Shown here in pieces: positions 1 to 9,176 of a DNA stretch of 64,000 nt. Under the pieces are notes generated by a model. It made no database searches and was not told where the DNA came from. It was given only the letters and a program-made list of their open reading frames with translations. Origin of the DNA: Paraburkholderia sp. BL9I2N2 (lineage in GTDB: Bacteria; Pseudomonadota; Gammaproteobacteria; Burkholderiales; Burkholderiaceae); the NCBI RefSeq assembly GCF_004339745.1, contig NZ_SMGP01000001.1, positions 2,976,001-3,040,000 on the forward strand. The letters are read 5' to 3'. How positions within the stretch are numbered: position 1 is the stretch's first letter; every line of letters starts with the position of its first letter. Made by a program: the position numbers and the translations under genes.

Positions 1-542
1 AGCCAGCCTAGCCCCTCAACCCCGTTGCTGCTGGGAGTCTCCGGATGGTCATCTCGCAACCACCATCCGCCCGAACTTCCGGGGGGTACATTGTTAGAAG
101 AGCTTCACACCTCACCGTTGCCAGTGACGCATGTCTTCCTAGGCTACTGCTGGTCGTACAGCAGGTTCACTACCCTCGCCAATGCAGCCAGCGAGGCCGA
201 ACAATGACACACCGAGCTTTTCGCTCGTATCGTTTAGCGACTCCGTTGCCCTGAGGCGCAGGAATTGCAAACATCACCCCGCCCTGTCGGCGGAGATGAA
301 GCCGCTGACTGGGCGGGACCTGACGGTAATCAGGTCAATGCAATACGGTTGACGGCGGAATGCACCGTGTCCCGTGTTCACTACTAAGGTGTGCCCCTAA
401 GGACACATCTACTGCTTAAAGTGCGGCTCACAAGGGAGCCGCCTGCGGAGGGCATGGTGAGTTCAGTCGAGACCTTCCTCAATAACCCTCTAGTCGATGC
501 CCCGTAACGTGGGGCTGACGGACACGAGCGTGCGTGTCGCAC
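1..542 (-). mobile_element. Probable 5' ribozyme part of a group II intron (runs off left edge)
   Basis: No convincing protein is encoded here. On the minus strand the segment begins with GTGCG at 542, the group II intron 5' consensus GUGYG, and continues as a dense series of perfect hairpins. Examples read on the minus strand are GACACG/CGTGTC right after the 5' end, GCGGCTC/GAGCCGC, GACCTGA/TCAGGTC, CTGCTG/CAGCAG, CACTG-GCAA-CGGTG with a GNRA loop, and CGGATGGT/ACCATCCG. It lies 18 nt behind the ilvC terminator hairpin, the site type favoured by bacterial class C introns. The reverse transcriptase/maturase would lie left of the window. Seen: hairpins, 5' motif, position. Inferred: intron identity. 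A different large structured RNA remains possible. Confidence 0.5.
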
Positions 543-559
543 GTAAAACCGTAGGATAG

Positions 560-600
560 CAAAAGCCGCCCAGGGTTCAGCACCCTTGGACGGCTTTTTG
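560..600 (-). terminator. Rho-independent terminator behind ilvC
   Basis: The hairpin has AAAAGCCG paired with CGGCTTTT and an inner CCAGGG/CCCTTGG stem with one bulge and one mismatch. It is flanked by an A run on one side and a T run on the other, so it could work in both directions. It sits 54 bp behind the ilvC stop codon. Confidence 0.75.
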
Positions 601-653
601 ATCTGTCCGGCTATTGCGGCACGGCGCCGCGCCGGACAACAGCTAGAACCAGC

Positions 654-1697
<1,044 letters not shown>

Positions 1698-1791
1698 TCA
1701 GTGAAATTCAAATGCTGCAAATAGTGTGTTGCGTGGCCGGGTTGGTGCAGGCACGGCCCGGCCTGGATCGAGACGGTTGAACGCTCGCGCG

Positions 1792-2283
1792 TCACACCTT
1801 CAGAATGCGCTCGCCGCGACCAATCCCCGAGCTGCCCGTGCGGACCGTTTCGAGAATCGCCGTGGCGTCGAGCCCTTCGATAAAGGCGTCGAGCTTGTCG
1901 CTCGCGCCCGTCAGTTCGATCGTGTAGGTCTTTTCGGTGACGTCGATGATGCGGCCGCGGAAAATATCCGACATCCGCTTCATCTCCTCACGTTCCTTGC
2001 CGACCGCCCTCACCTTGATCAACATCAGCTCGCGTTCGATGTGGGCGCCCTCGGTAAGGTCGACCACTTTCACCACCTCGATCAGGCGGTTCAGATGCTT
2101 CGTGATCTGTTCGATCACGTCGTCCGAGCCAATGGAGACGATGGTCATGCGCGACAGCGAACGGTCTTCGGTCGGAGCCACCGTCAAGGTTTCAATGTTG
2201 TAGCCGCGTGCCGAGAACAGACCAACCACGCGTGATAACGCGCCCGGTTCGTTTTCCAGCAGGACGGAAATGATGTGTCTCAT
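1792..2283 (-). CDS. ilvH: Acetolactate synthase small (regulatory) subunit
   Basis: This is the regulatory subunit of acetohydroxyacid synthase. It binds the catalytic subunit encoded just upstream and confers valine feedback inhibition. The 163-residue protein begins MRHIISVLLENEPGALSRVV, a typical N-terminal ACT domain (about residues 4-78) with the GALSRV effector loop; the rest is the C-terminal dimerisation domain. The frame is open upstream for 34 more codons, but homology starts at the ATG at 2283. The gene lies 111 bp behind ilvI and 121 bp ahead of ilvC on the same strand, consistent with one transcript. Confidence 0.96.
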   Translation of the reverse strand: MRHIISVLLENEPGALSRVVGLFSARGYNIETLTVAPTEDRSLSRMTIVSIGSDDVIEQITKHLNRLIEVVKVVDLTEGAHIERELMLIKVRAVGKEREEMKRMSDIFRGRIIDVTEKTYTIELTGASDKLDAFIEGLDATAILETVRTGSSGIGRGERILKV

Positions 2284-2394
2284 GATTCGCTTCTTCCAGA
2301 TGTTTTGTCGATGTCTGCGAGCGGAGTCGCGCCGCTTCGTCCGCCCTCGCCTTTCATGAAGGCGCGCATGACGAAGCCGACGCAAATTCCGTCG

Positions 2395-4158
2395 TTATAG
2401 ATCTTCCGAACCCATGAGCATCTCGGTGATGCCCTTGCCGGCCTGAACCATCGGCCAGACGTTTTCGGTCGGATCGGTCTGGAAATCGAGAAACACCGTG
2501 CGATCTTTCAGACGCAGCGCTTCCTTGAGCGCCGGCTCGACATCGGCCGTGCGTTCGATACGCATGCCGACGTGGCCGTACGCTTCGGCGAGCTTCACGA
2601 AATCCGGCAGCGCATCCATGTACGAATGCGAATAGCGCTTGCTGTATTCGATCTGCTGCCACTGGCGCACCATGCCCAGATAGCGGTTGTTCAGCGAAAT
2701 GATCTTCACCGGAGTCTCGTACTGCTTGCAGGTGGAGAGCTCCTGAATACACATCTGGATCGAGCCTTCGCCCGTGATACAGAGCACGTCGTCGTCCGGG
2801 TGCGCCATCTTCACGCCCATCGCCGCCGGCAGGCCGAAGCCCATCGTGCCGAGACCACCGGAGTTGATCCAGCGGCGCGGCTTGTTGAAGCGATAGAACT
2901 GCGCCGCCCACATCTGGTGCTGGCCGACGTCGGAACACACGAAGGCATTGCCGTCGGTCAGTTCCCACGCCTTTTCCACCACGTACTGCGGCTTGATGAT
3001 CTCGCTCTTGCGGTCGAACTTGAGGCAGTCTTTCGCGCGCCAGGCTTCGATGTCCTTCCACCAGTCGGCGAGCGCCGCGGTGTCCGGGCCATGTTCGGCC
3101 GTTTGCAGCTGCTCGATCAACTCCTTCAGCACTTCCTTCACGTCGCCGACGATCGGAATGTCGACCTTGACGCGCTTGGAGATGGATGAAGGATCGATGT
3201 CGATATGGATGATCTTGCGCGGACGCGACGAGAAGTGCGCCGGGTCGCCGATCACACGGTCGTCGAAACGCGCGCCGATCGCGATCAGCACGTCGCAGTG
3301 CTGCATCGCCATGTTGGCTTCGTACGTGCCGTGCATGCCGAGCATGCCGAGGAATTTCTTGTCGCTCGCGCGATAGCCGCCCAGACCCATCAACGTGTTG
3401 GTGACGGGATAGCCGAGCAGATCGGCGAACTGGTTCAGTTCACGCGAGGCGTCCGCGAGAATGATGCCGCCGCCGGTATAGATGTACGGACGCCTGGCCG
3501 ACAACAGCAACGCCACGGCCTTGCGGATCTGGCCGGAGTGGCCCTTCGTGACCGGGTTGTACGAGCGCAGCGAAACAGTCTTGAGCGGTTCGTATTGGCA
3601 AGGCGCTTTCGACACGTCTTTCGGAATGTCGATCAGCACCGGGCCAGGACGGCCGGTACGGGCGATATAGAAGGCTTTCTTGACGGTGGCGGCGAGGTCG
3701 CGCACGTCCTTCACGAGGAAGTTGTGCTTCACGCAAGGACGCGTGATGCCGACCGTGTCGCACTCCTGGAACGCATCCTGGCCGATCGCGGCAGTCGGCA
3801 CCTGGCCGCTGATCACCACCATCGGGATCGAATCCATGTAGGCGGTGGCGATGCCGGTCACCGCATTGGTGACGCCGGGGCCGGAGGTCACGAGGCACAC
3901 ACCGACCTTGCCGGTGGAACGCGAGTAAGCGTCGGCGGCGTGGACAGCGGCCTGCTCGTGGCGCACGAGGATATGCTGGAACTTGTCCTGCTTGTACAGC
4001 TCGTCGTAAATGTAGAGTACCGAGCCGCCGGGATAGCCCCACACAAACTCGACGTCTTCGTCGGCCAGTGCCTTCATGAGCACGGTGGCGCCGATAGAGT
4101 CAGCTTCGGGATGGGGAGTCGTATCCGACGTGGAGAATTCCGCGCTGGGCATATTCAT
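2395..4158 (-). CDS. ilvI: Acetolactate synthase large (catalytic) subunit
   Basis: This is the ThDP-, FAD- and Mg-dependent catalytic subunit that condenses two pyruvates to acetolactate, or pyruvate with 2-oxobutyrate, at the entry of branched-chain amino acid synthesis. The 587-residue protein has the N-terminal pyrimidine-binding domain with the catalytic Glu in VRHEQAAVHAADAY, the central FAD domain, and the C-terminal pyrophosphate-binding domain with GEGSIQM and the NNRYLGMVRQWQ segment. The reading frame stays open to 4269, but the start is placed at 4158, where AAAGGTGA lies 5 nt ahead of the ATG. A sigma-70-like promoter lies about 150 bp upstream. Confidence 0.97.
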   Translation of the reverse strand: MNMPSAEFSTSDTTPHPEADSIGATVLMKALADEDVEFVWGYPGGSVLYIYDELYKQDKFQHILVRHEQAAVHAADAYSRSTGKVGVCLVTSGPGVTNAVTGIATAYMDSIPMVVISGQVPTAAIGQDAFQECDTVGITRPCVKHNFLVKDVRDLAATVKKAFYIARTGRPGPVLIDIPKDVSKAPCQYEPLKTVSLRSYNPVTKGHSGQIRKAVALLLSARRPYIYTGGGIILADASRELNQFADLLGYPVTNTLMGLGGYRASDKKFLGMLGMHGTYEANMAMQHCDVLIAIGARFDDRVIGDPAHFSSRPRKIIHIDIDPSSISKRVKVDIPIVGDVKEVLKELIEQLQTAEHGPDTAALADWWKDIEAWRAKDCLKFDRKSEIIKPQYVVEKAWELTDGNAFVCSDVGQHQMWAAQFYRFNKPRRWINSGGLGTMGFGLPAAMGVKMAHPDDDVLCITGEGSIQMCIQELSTCKQYETPVKIISLNNRYLGMVRQWQQIEYSKRYSHSYMDALPDFVKLAEAYGHVGMRIERTADVEPALKEALRLKDRTVFLDFQTDPTENVWPMVQAGKGITEMLMGSEDL

Positions 4159-4306
4159 TAATTCACCTTTCGAAATTTCGGCAAAAATTTGATCGGGTGC
4201 TCTCTGCCGGGCTTGTGGCTCGGGTTCAAGCGGCGCGTCCAGTTGACAGGTGAGCTTCTTGGGCCACACCTCAATTGAGACAAGTCACTTATGTTGCGAA
4301 CCAGCG

Positions 4307-4335
4307 ACGATATCTGCAGACGCCCGCGCGGTCAA
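4307..4335 (-). promoter_or_regulatory. Putative sigma-70 promoter of ilvI-ilvH-ilvC
   Basis: On the minus strand TTGACC (4335-4330) is followed after exactly 17 bp by TATCGT (4312-4307), a fair match to the -35/-10 consensus. Transcription would start near 4300 and leave a leader of about 140 nt. That leader contains the perfect palindrome CTCAATTGAG at 4270-4279, which could be a protein-binding site. The rest of the 351-bp gap 4159-4509, including the side facing the sigma factor gene, shows no gene. Confidence 0.5.
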
Positions 4336-4509
4336 GCAAATATTGCCTTGGCGCCTTCCGCCGAATCTCGAAAATGACCGAAAGCCTGTTATAGAGATGC
4401 AAGGTGAATCACGTTTCGCCCCAGCGGCGCAAAAGTTTGTTAGCATCCGCGAGTTTTACGACATTTTTCGACCGATTACGCGCACGCTCGCTGCGCCGAC
4501 CCCCAACGG

Positions 4510-5073
4510 ATGGCATCAGACAAGGAACTCGCCGATTTTCTGGCGGGCGTCGAAAGGCGCGCATTCAAGCAGACGGTCTACGCCGTGCGGGACGACGACG
4601 CCTCGCTGGATATCGTGCAGGACGCGATGATCAAGCTCGCCGAAAAATACGGCGACCGTCCGGCCGCCGAACTTCCGCTGCTGTTTCAGCGTATTCTGCA
4701 GAATGCGATGCACGACTATTTCCGTCGTGCGAAAGTGCGCAATACTTGGGTGAGTCTTTTTTCGTCGCTCGGCAACGCCGACGACGAGGATTTCGACCCC
4801 CTCGAAACCTTCGAGGCCCAGCAAGGCTCGGCGGGTTCCGAGAGCAACGAACAGAAACTCGAACGCGAACAGGTTCTGCAGTTAATCGACGACGAGATCC
4901 AAAAGTTACCGGCACGTCAACGGGAGGCGTTTCTCATGCGTTATTGGGAAGATATGGATGTCGCCGAGACTGCCGCCGCAATGGGCTGCTCCGAAGGCAG
5001 TGTGAAAACGCACTGCTCGCGGGCCACCCACACGCTGGCGCAAGCGCTCAAGGCCAAAGGAATCACGCTATGA
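4510..5073 (+). CDS. RNA polymerase sigma factor, ECF-like (sigma-70 family)
   Basis: This 187-residue protein has the two-domain build of ECF-type sigma factors. Region 2 spans about residues 14-77, with DIVQDAMIKLAEKYG and the DYFRRAKVR segment that contacts -10 DNA. Region 4 spans about residues 125-180, with LPARQREAFLMRYWEDMDVA and the helix-turn-helix MGCSEGSVKTHCSRA. It should direct core polymerase to a special promoter set. The stop codon overlaps the start of the next gene (ATGA), so the DUF3619 protein is translationally coupled and may act as its partner or anti-sigma factor, an inference from position only. Targets and signal are unknown. Confidence 0.85.
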   Translation: MASDKELADFLAGVERRAFKQTVYAVRDDDASLDIVQDAMIKLAEKYGDRPAAELPLLFQRILQNAMHDYFRRAKVRNTWVSLFSSLGNADDEDFDPLETFEAQQGSAGSESNEQKLEREQVLQLIDDEIQKLPARQREAFLMRYWEDMDVAETAAAMGCSEGSVKTHCSRATHTLAQALKAKGITL

Positions 5074-5498
5074 GCTCCCTCGAAACTAAAGAACTCGAGT
5101 TCGCCCGCCAGGTGCGCCGCGCGCTCGACGAAAACGCCGCCAGCATTGCGCCCGCCACCGTCGATCGACTCGCCGCGGCGCGCCGTGCCGCGCTCGCCCG
5201 CAAGAAGCCCGAAACCGTGAGCGCGCCGGTGTTCGTGCCGGCCCTCGCCGGCGCGGGCATGGCCTCCGGCATGCCGCCGGTCGAACTGCCGCAGCGCCGC
5301 CGTTCGCCGCTGCGCCGCTTTGCGCTCGCGTGGCCGCTCGCCGCGCTGGTCGTCAGCCTCGTGGGCATTGCCTACTGGGAAGACCAGCAACGCACCGCCG
5401 AACTCGCCGATATCGATGCCGCCATGCTAAGCGACGACCTGCCGCTCAATGCCTATCTCGACCACGGTTTCAACGCGTACCTTTCACGCGCCCACTGA
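5070..5498 (+). CDS. DUF3619-type single-pass membrane protein
   Basis: This 142-residue protein starts in a 4-bp overlap with the sigma factor gene. A basic, Ala-rich N-terminal region (residues 1-90) is followed by one hydrophobic segment around residues 92-108 (LAWPLAALVVSLVGIAYW is the core) and a short acidic tail. The predicted topology is N-in, with a short periplasmic tail. It resembles the beta-proteobacterial DUF3619 family, commonly found behind this sigma factor. A membrane protein coupled to an ECF-like sigma gene invites the idea of an anti-sigma factor, but there is no zinc-binding anti-sigma HxxxCxxC motif, so that role is inference. Confidence 0.75.
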   Translation: MSSLETKELEFARQVRRALDENAASIAPATVDRLAAARRAALARKKPETVSAPVFVPALAGAGMASGMPPVELPQRRRSPLRRFALAWPLAALVVSLVGIAYWEDQQRTAELADIDAAMLSDDLPLNAYLDHGFNAYLSRAH

Positions 5499-5514
5499 GC
5501 GGGAGATTCTTCGG

Positions 5515-6273
5515 GTGAGTTACAAGCGCGGCCTGGCCGTTGTTTTCGGATGCACGATCGCGGCCCTGGTGTCGTTTGCCGCGACTTATCCGCGCTTTTA
5601 TCCGAGCCCGTCGCCCGTCAGCGCGCCAGTCGCGGGCGCCAACGCGACCGCCAAGGCGCCCACGCCGACGCTCGCCGTCGAATTGCCCAGCCTGCCCGGC
5701 AGCAACAGTCCGATGGCATGGTCGCGCCTGACATCGGCCGAACATATCGCGCTCGCGCCGTTTGAAGCCCAATGGGATTCCTTCAGCGACGAACGTAAGC
5801 GCAAATGGCTGAAGATCGCGTCGCGTTACCCGAAGATGTCGGCTGATGCGCAAAAACGCCTGCATGAGCGCATGACTGAATGGACCCGTATGACGCCCGA
5901 TCAGCGGCGCGTCGCGCGTGAAAATTACCAGGTGTCGAAGGAATTGCCGCGCGAAACCCGTCAGAACGCGTGGAAGGCGTATCAGCAGCTGCCCGAAGAA
6001 CAGAAGGAACGGCTCGCCGCCAGCGAGCGCAAGCGGCGCCCCAGCGTGGTCAGCGCGCCGCCCTCGGGCCGCAGCGAAATCAAGGGGCTCGATCGCCTGG
6101 TCAATGCGCGTGAGCATGGCGCAAGCGGCGCTGCAGCGGTGAGCGCGGCAGCCGCGGCGTCGTTGCCGAGCCCGGTCGCCGCGCCGCCGATTCCCGCCGC
6201 CGGCAGTTTCGTGCCCGCTACGCCGCTGCCGGTTTCGCCGGCTGAAGCGCCGTCGATCTTCAACGGCTCCTGA
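5515..6273 (+). CDS. DUF3106-type exported protein
   Basis: The start is taken as GTG at 5515, with GGGAG about 10 nt upstream; an in-frame ATG at 5449 would overlap the previous gene by 50 bp. The 252-residue protein begins with a hydrophobic segment (RGLAVVFGCTIAALVSFAA) that is a signal anchor or signal peptide, then an Ala/Pro-rich linker. The helical DUF3106 region (about residues 80-180) contains repeated W-x(2-3)-L or K-x(2)-YP units such as WLKIASRYPKMSADAQKRL and WTRMTPDQRRVAREN. It ends in a long Ala/Pro tail. These units resemble those of periplasmic metal- or stress-sensing proteins, but no function is known. Confidence 0.75.
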   Translation: MSYKRGLAVVFGCTIAALVSFAATYPRFYPSPSPVSAPVAGANATAKAPTPTLAVELPSLPGSNSPMAWSRLTSAEHIALAPFEAQWDSFSDERKRKWLKIASRYPKMSADAQKRLHERMTEWTRMTPDQRRVARENYQVSKELPRETRQNAWKAYQQLPEEQKERLAASERKRRPSVVSAPPSGRSEIKGLDRLVNAREHGASGAAAVSAAAAASLPSPVAAPPIPAAGSFVPATPLPVSPAEAPSIFNGS

Positions 6274-6286
6274 GCCTGGCCGCGCC

Positions 6287-6808
6287 GTGTCCCAACCGCT
6301 CGCGTCCTCAGCATTGACCGCCGATACCAACGGCAACGCACCCACCGTCCGGCGGCGCCTCGCGGCGCTGCTCTATGAAGCGGTGATCCTGTTCGGCGTG
6401 GTGTTCATCGCCGGCTACCTGTTCAGCACGCTGACGCAGCAACGCAATGGTCTGACTCATCACAACCTGCTGGCAACCTGGATCGGCCTCGTGGTCGGCG
6501 TGTATTTCGTCTGGTTCTGGACCCACAGCGGCCAGACCCTGCCGATGAAAACCTGGCGTCTGCGCGTGGTCGCCGCGGACGGCACGCCGCTCTCCACCGG
6601 CCGCGCGGTCGCCCGCTACGTATTCGCGTGGCTGTGGTTTCTGCCGCCGCTCGCGCTGCATCCGCTGCTCGGACTCAAGCTGCCGCAGACGCTGCTGATC
6701 GCCGGCATCTGGTTCGTCTTGTGGGCGGCCACCGGCCGCTTCGATCCGCAGCGTCAGTTCCTGCACGACCGCCTCGCGGGTACACGGATCGTCAGCGTCT
6801 CGCGCTGA
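6287..6808 (+). CDS. RDD family membrane protein
   Basis: This 173-residue protein starts at GTG 6287, 13 bp behind the DUF3106 gene. It shows the RDD layout: an Arg in the first helix segment (RRRLAALLYEAVILFGVVF), several hydrophobic helices at about residues 28-48, 62-80 and 105-150, and the conserved second-helix end GQTLPMKTWRLRVV. The C-terminal Asp motif is in QFLHDRLAGTRIV. Function is unknown; some RDD proteins act as Na+/H+ exchangers. It closes the sigma / DUF3619 / DUF3106 / RDD run, whose tight spacing suggests one operon. Confidence 0.85.
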   Translation: MSQPLASSALTADTNGNAPTVRRRLAALLYEAVILFGVVFIAGYLFSTLTQQRNGLTHHNLLATWIGLVVGVYFVWFWTHSGQTLPMKTWRLRVVAADGTPLSTGRAVARYVFAWLWFLPPLALHPLLGLKLPQTLLIAGIWFVLWAATGRFDPQRQFLHDRLAGTRIVSVSR

Positions 6809-7107
6809 TCCGCCTCGAGCTACCCGGTCGATATTTCGCTTAACTGTTGGGCCGCTATCTCCCGGCGCGCGTCATGCCGAGCGCGACCGTGCCGGCCGGA
6901 CAATTATTTCGCTCTCCTGTCGGCTCGTTACCACACTACGCGAGCCACGCCAGTCGCGGCCGAGCTGACCAGTCCATGACTTCGCGCGCCCTTCGACCCA
7001 CCGCGACGCCGCGCGAGCCGCGCCCATCACGGCCGTCTATATTCTGATCCCCCGCCCGTCACCTCCACCGCCCCACCTCCCCGCCGCGCAGTAATAAGAA
7101 CTTCTCA

Positions 7108-7127
7108 TGACTGTCACGGCACAGTCA
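7108..7127. promoter_or_regulatory. Operator-like inverted repeat
   Basis: A perfect dyad, TGACTGT-CACGGC-ACAGTCA, lies 45 bp ahead of the phosphoesterase gene at 7173. Its size suits a dimeric repressor, but no regulator can be named. The remainder of the 364-bp gap 6809-7172 holds nothing else that I recognise. Confidence 0.35.
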
Positions 7128-7172
7128 CGCACACTTGGCCCAATACGGGCACCGCAACTCGACGCGTGAGCC

Positions 7173-8114
7173 ATGGACCCCAAAACGTCCGCGACTTCCC
7201 TGTTCCGCCAGACCGGCCCGAGCGTCGACCCTGTCGCGTTCCGCCCGGAACCCAACCATAGTCACGGCTTGCCGCTGCCCGTGCCGCCACTGCCGCTCGA
7301 CGCCAACGCCAGTCATCACGACGACGATCACGCCGAGCCGCACCGTTACCGCACCATCTGGCTGTCCGACATCCATCTCGGTTCGAGCGGCTGCCAGGCG
7401 CCGTATCTGCTCGATTTCCTGCGCCACAACGAGTCGGAGTATTTGTACCTTGTGGGCGACATCATCGACGGGTGGCAGTTGAAGAAAGGCTGGTACTGGC
7501 CGCAGGCCCACAACGACGTCGTGCAGAAGGTGCTGCGCAAGGCGCGCAAAGGCACGCAAGTGATCTACGTGCCCGGCAATCACGACGAAGCCGCACGCCA
7601 GTTCTGCGATCTCGCGTTCGGCGACATCCACGTGCGCGGCGAGGCGTTTCACACCACGCTCGCCGGCAAGCGTCTGTGGATCGTGCACGGCGATCTGTTC
7701 GACGGTGTGATCCAGCACGCCAAGTGGCTCGCCTATCTCGGCGACACGCTCTACACCATGATCCTGATCCTGAACCGCTGGTTCAACCGGATCCGCAGCC
7801 GGCTCGGTTTTCCGTACTGGTCGCTGTCGCAGTACCTGAAGCATCAGGTGAAGAACGCGGTGAATTTCATCTCCTCGTTCGAACGCGTGATGACCGACGA
7901 AGCACGCCGCCGCGGCTGCGACGGCGTGGTCTGCGGGCACATCCACAAAGCCGAGATACGCGATATCGACGGCGTCCTGTATTGCAACGACGGCGACTGG
8001 GTGGAAAGCCTGTCGGCACTCGTCGAAACCTATGAAGGCGAACTGAAGGTGATCTACTGGACCGTGATGCGCTCCCCGGAAATGGGCGTGCAAAAGGCCC
8101 GGGCGACCGCGTAG
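7173..8114 (+). CDS. LpxH-like metallophosphoesterase (UDP-2,3-diacylglucosamine diphosphatase family)
   Basis: This 313-residue calcineurin-type phosphoesterase shows the full motif set: SDIHLGS (about residue 65), GDIIDGW, GNHDE, VHGDLFD and CGHIHKAE, which together bind two metal ions. The family annotation is UDP-2,3-diacylglucosamine hydrolase, which makes lipid X in lipid A synthesis. The 60-residue His- and Pro-rich N-terminal extension and the length (classical LpxH has about 240 residues) mark it as a paralogous group whose substrate is not certain. It is followed after 30 bp by a glycosyltransferase and then by diacylglycerol kinase, so an envelope lipid role is likely. Confidence 0.85.
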   Translation: MDPKTSATSLFRQTGPSVDPVAFRPEPNHSHGLPLPVPPLPLDANASHHDDDHAEPHRYRTIWLSDIHLGSSGCQAPYLLDFLRHNESEYLYLVGDIIDGWQLKKGWYWPQAHNDVVQKVLRKARKGTQVIYVPGNHDEAARQFCDLAFGDIHVRGEAFHTTLAGKRLWIVHGDLFDGVIQHAKWLAYLGDTLYTMILILNRWFNRIRSRLGFPYWSLSQYLKHQVKNAVNFISSFERVMTDEARRRGCDGVVCGHIHKAEIRDIDGVLYCNDGDWVESLSALVETYEGELKVIYWTVMRSPEMGVQKARATA

Positions 8115-8144
8115 TCCCTCTTAACTTCTATTGGGCCAAAACCG

Positions 8145-9176
8145 ATGAAGATCATGATCGTCACCGACGCATGGGAACCGCAGGTCAACGGCGTCGTGCG
8201 CACGCTGAAAAACACCACGCGCGAACTCAGCGCGCTCGGCCATCACGTCGATCTGCTGACGCCGCTCGAATTCAAAACGATCCCTTGCCCGACTTATCCT
8301 GAGATCCGCCTCTCGCTGCTGCCGCGCCGCAAGCTGCGCGAGCGTATCGATGCCTTCTCGCCCGACGCGTTGCACATCGCCACCGAAGGTCCGCTCGGCA
8401 TGGCCGCGCGCGCCTACGCGATCCAGCACAAGCTGCCGTTCACCACCGCTTATCACACGCGTTTTCCGGAGTACGTGCAGGCGCGCTTCGGCATTCCGCT
8501 CGCCGCGACCTACAAGTTCCTGCACTGGTTTCACAAGCCGTCGCTGGCTGTGATGGCGCCCACGCCGGTCGTCAAGAGCGACCTCGAAAAATTCGGCTTC
8601 ACCAACGTCGTGCTGTGGACGCGCGGCGTCGACCTGGACATCTTTCACCAGATGGACTCGAAGGTGCTCAACAGCGCACGGCCGATCTTTCTGTACGTGG
8701 GACGTGTGGCAGTCGAGAAGAACGTCGAGGCGTTTCTGAAGCTCGATCTGCCCGGTTCGAAGTGGGTTGCCGGTGAAGGTCCGGCGCTCGCCGAACTGAA
8801 GTCGCGCTATCCGCAAGCGAATTACCTGGGCGTGCTGACGCAGGCCGAGCTGGCGAAGGTCTATGCGGCGGCCGACGTCTTCGTGTTCCCGAGCCGCACC
8901 GATACGTTCGGGCTCGTGCTGCTCGAGGCGCTCGCCTGCGGCACGCCGGTCGCGGCGTATCCCGTCACCGGTCCGATCGACGTGCTCGGCGACGGCGGCG
9001 CGGGTGCGATGCACGAAGACCTGCGCGAAGCCTGCCTCGAAGCGCTGAAGATCGATCGCAACCACGCGCGCGCGTGGGCCGAACGCTTCTCGTGGGCGGC
9101 GGCCTCCGAGCAATTCGCCGCGCATCTGAAGCCGCTGCCGCGCGCTTCATATCGCGAGGAAAGCGCCGCCGCGTGA
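8145..9176 (+). CDS. Glycosyltransferase family 4 (mannosyltransferase-like)
   Basis: This 343-residue GT-B protein begins MKIMIVTDAWEPQVNGVV, the N-terminal signature of MgtA/PimB-like transferases. It carries YHTRFPEYV in the acceptor domain. The donor-binding half has FVFPSRTDTFGLVLLEALAC, which contains the E-x7-E motif, and AYPVTGPIDVLG. It probably adds a hexose from a nucleotide sugar to a membrane lipid. It lies in a tight run with an LpxH-like phosphoesterase before and diacylglycerol kinase after; its stop codon overlaps the preferred GTG start of the kinase gene. Sugar and acceptor cannot be told from sequence. Confidence 0.88.
   Translation: MKIMIVTDAWEPQVNGVVRTLKNTTRELSALGHHVDLLTPLEFKTIPCPTYPEIRLSLLPRRKLRERIDAFSPDALHIATEGPLGMAARAYAIQHKLPFTTAYHTRFPEYVQARFGIPLAATYKFLHWFHKPSLAVMAPTPVVKSDLEKFGFTNVVLWTRGVDLDIFHQMDSKVLNSARPIFLYVGRVAVEKNVEAFLKLDLPGSKWVAGEGPALAELKSRYPQANYLGVLTQAELAKVYAAADVFVFPSRTDTFGLVLLEALACGTPVAAYPVTGPIDVLGDGGAGAMHEDLREACLEALKIDRNHARAWAERFSWAAASEQFAAHLKPLPRASYREESAAA

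Noticed and set aside
1..600. RNase P RNA, tmRNA or 6S RNA at the left edge
   Set aside because: The conserved ends and core motifs of RNase P RNA and tmRNA were not found; the 5' GTGCG and hairpin series fit a group II intron better.
4159..4269. Attenuator leader peptide for ilvI
   Set aside because: No short ORF rich in Ile/Val/Leu codons followed by a terminator/antiterminator pair was found in the leader.
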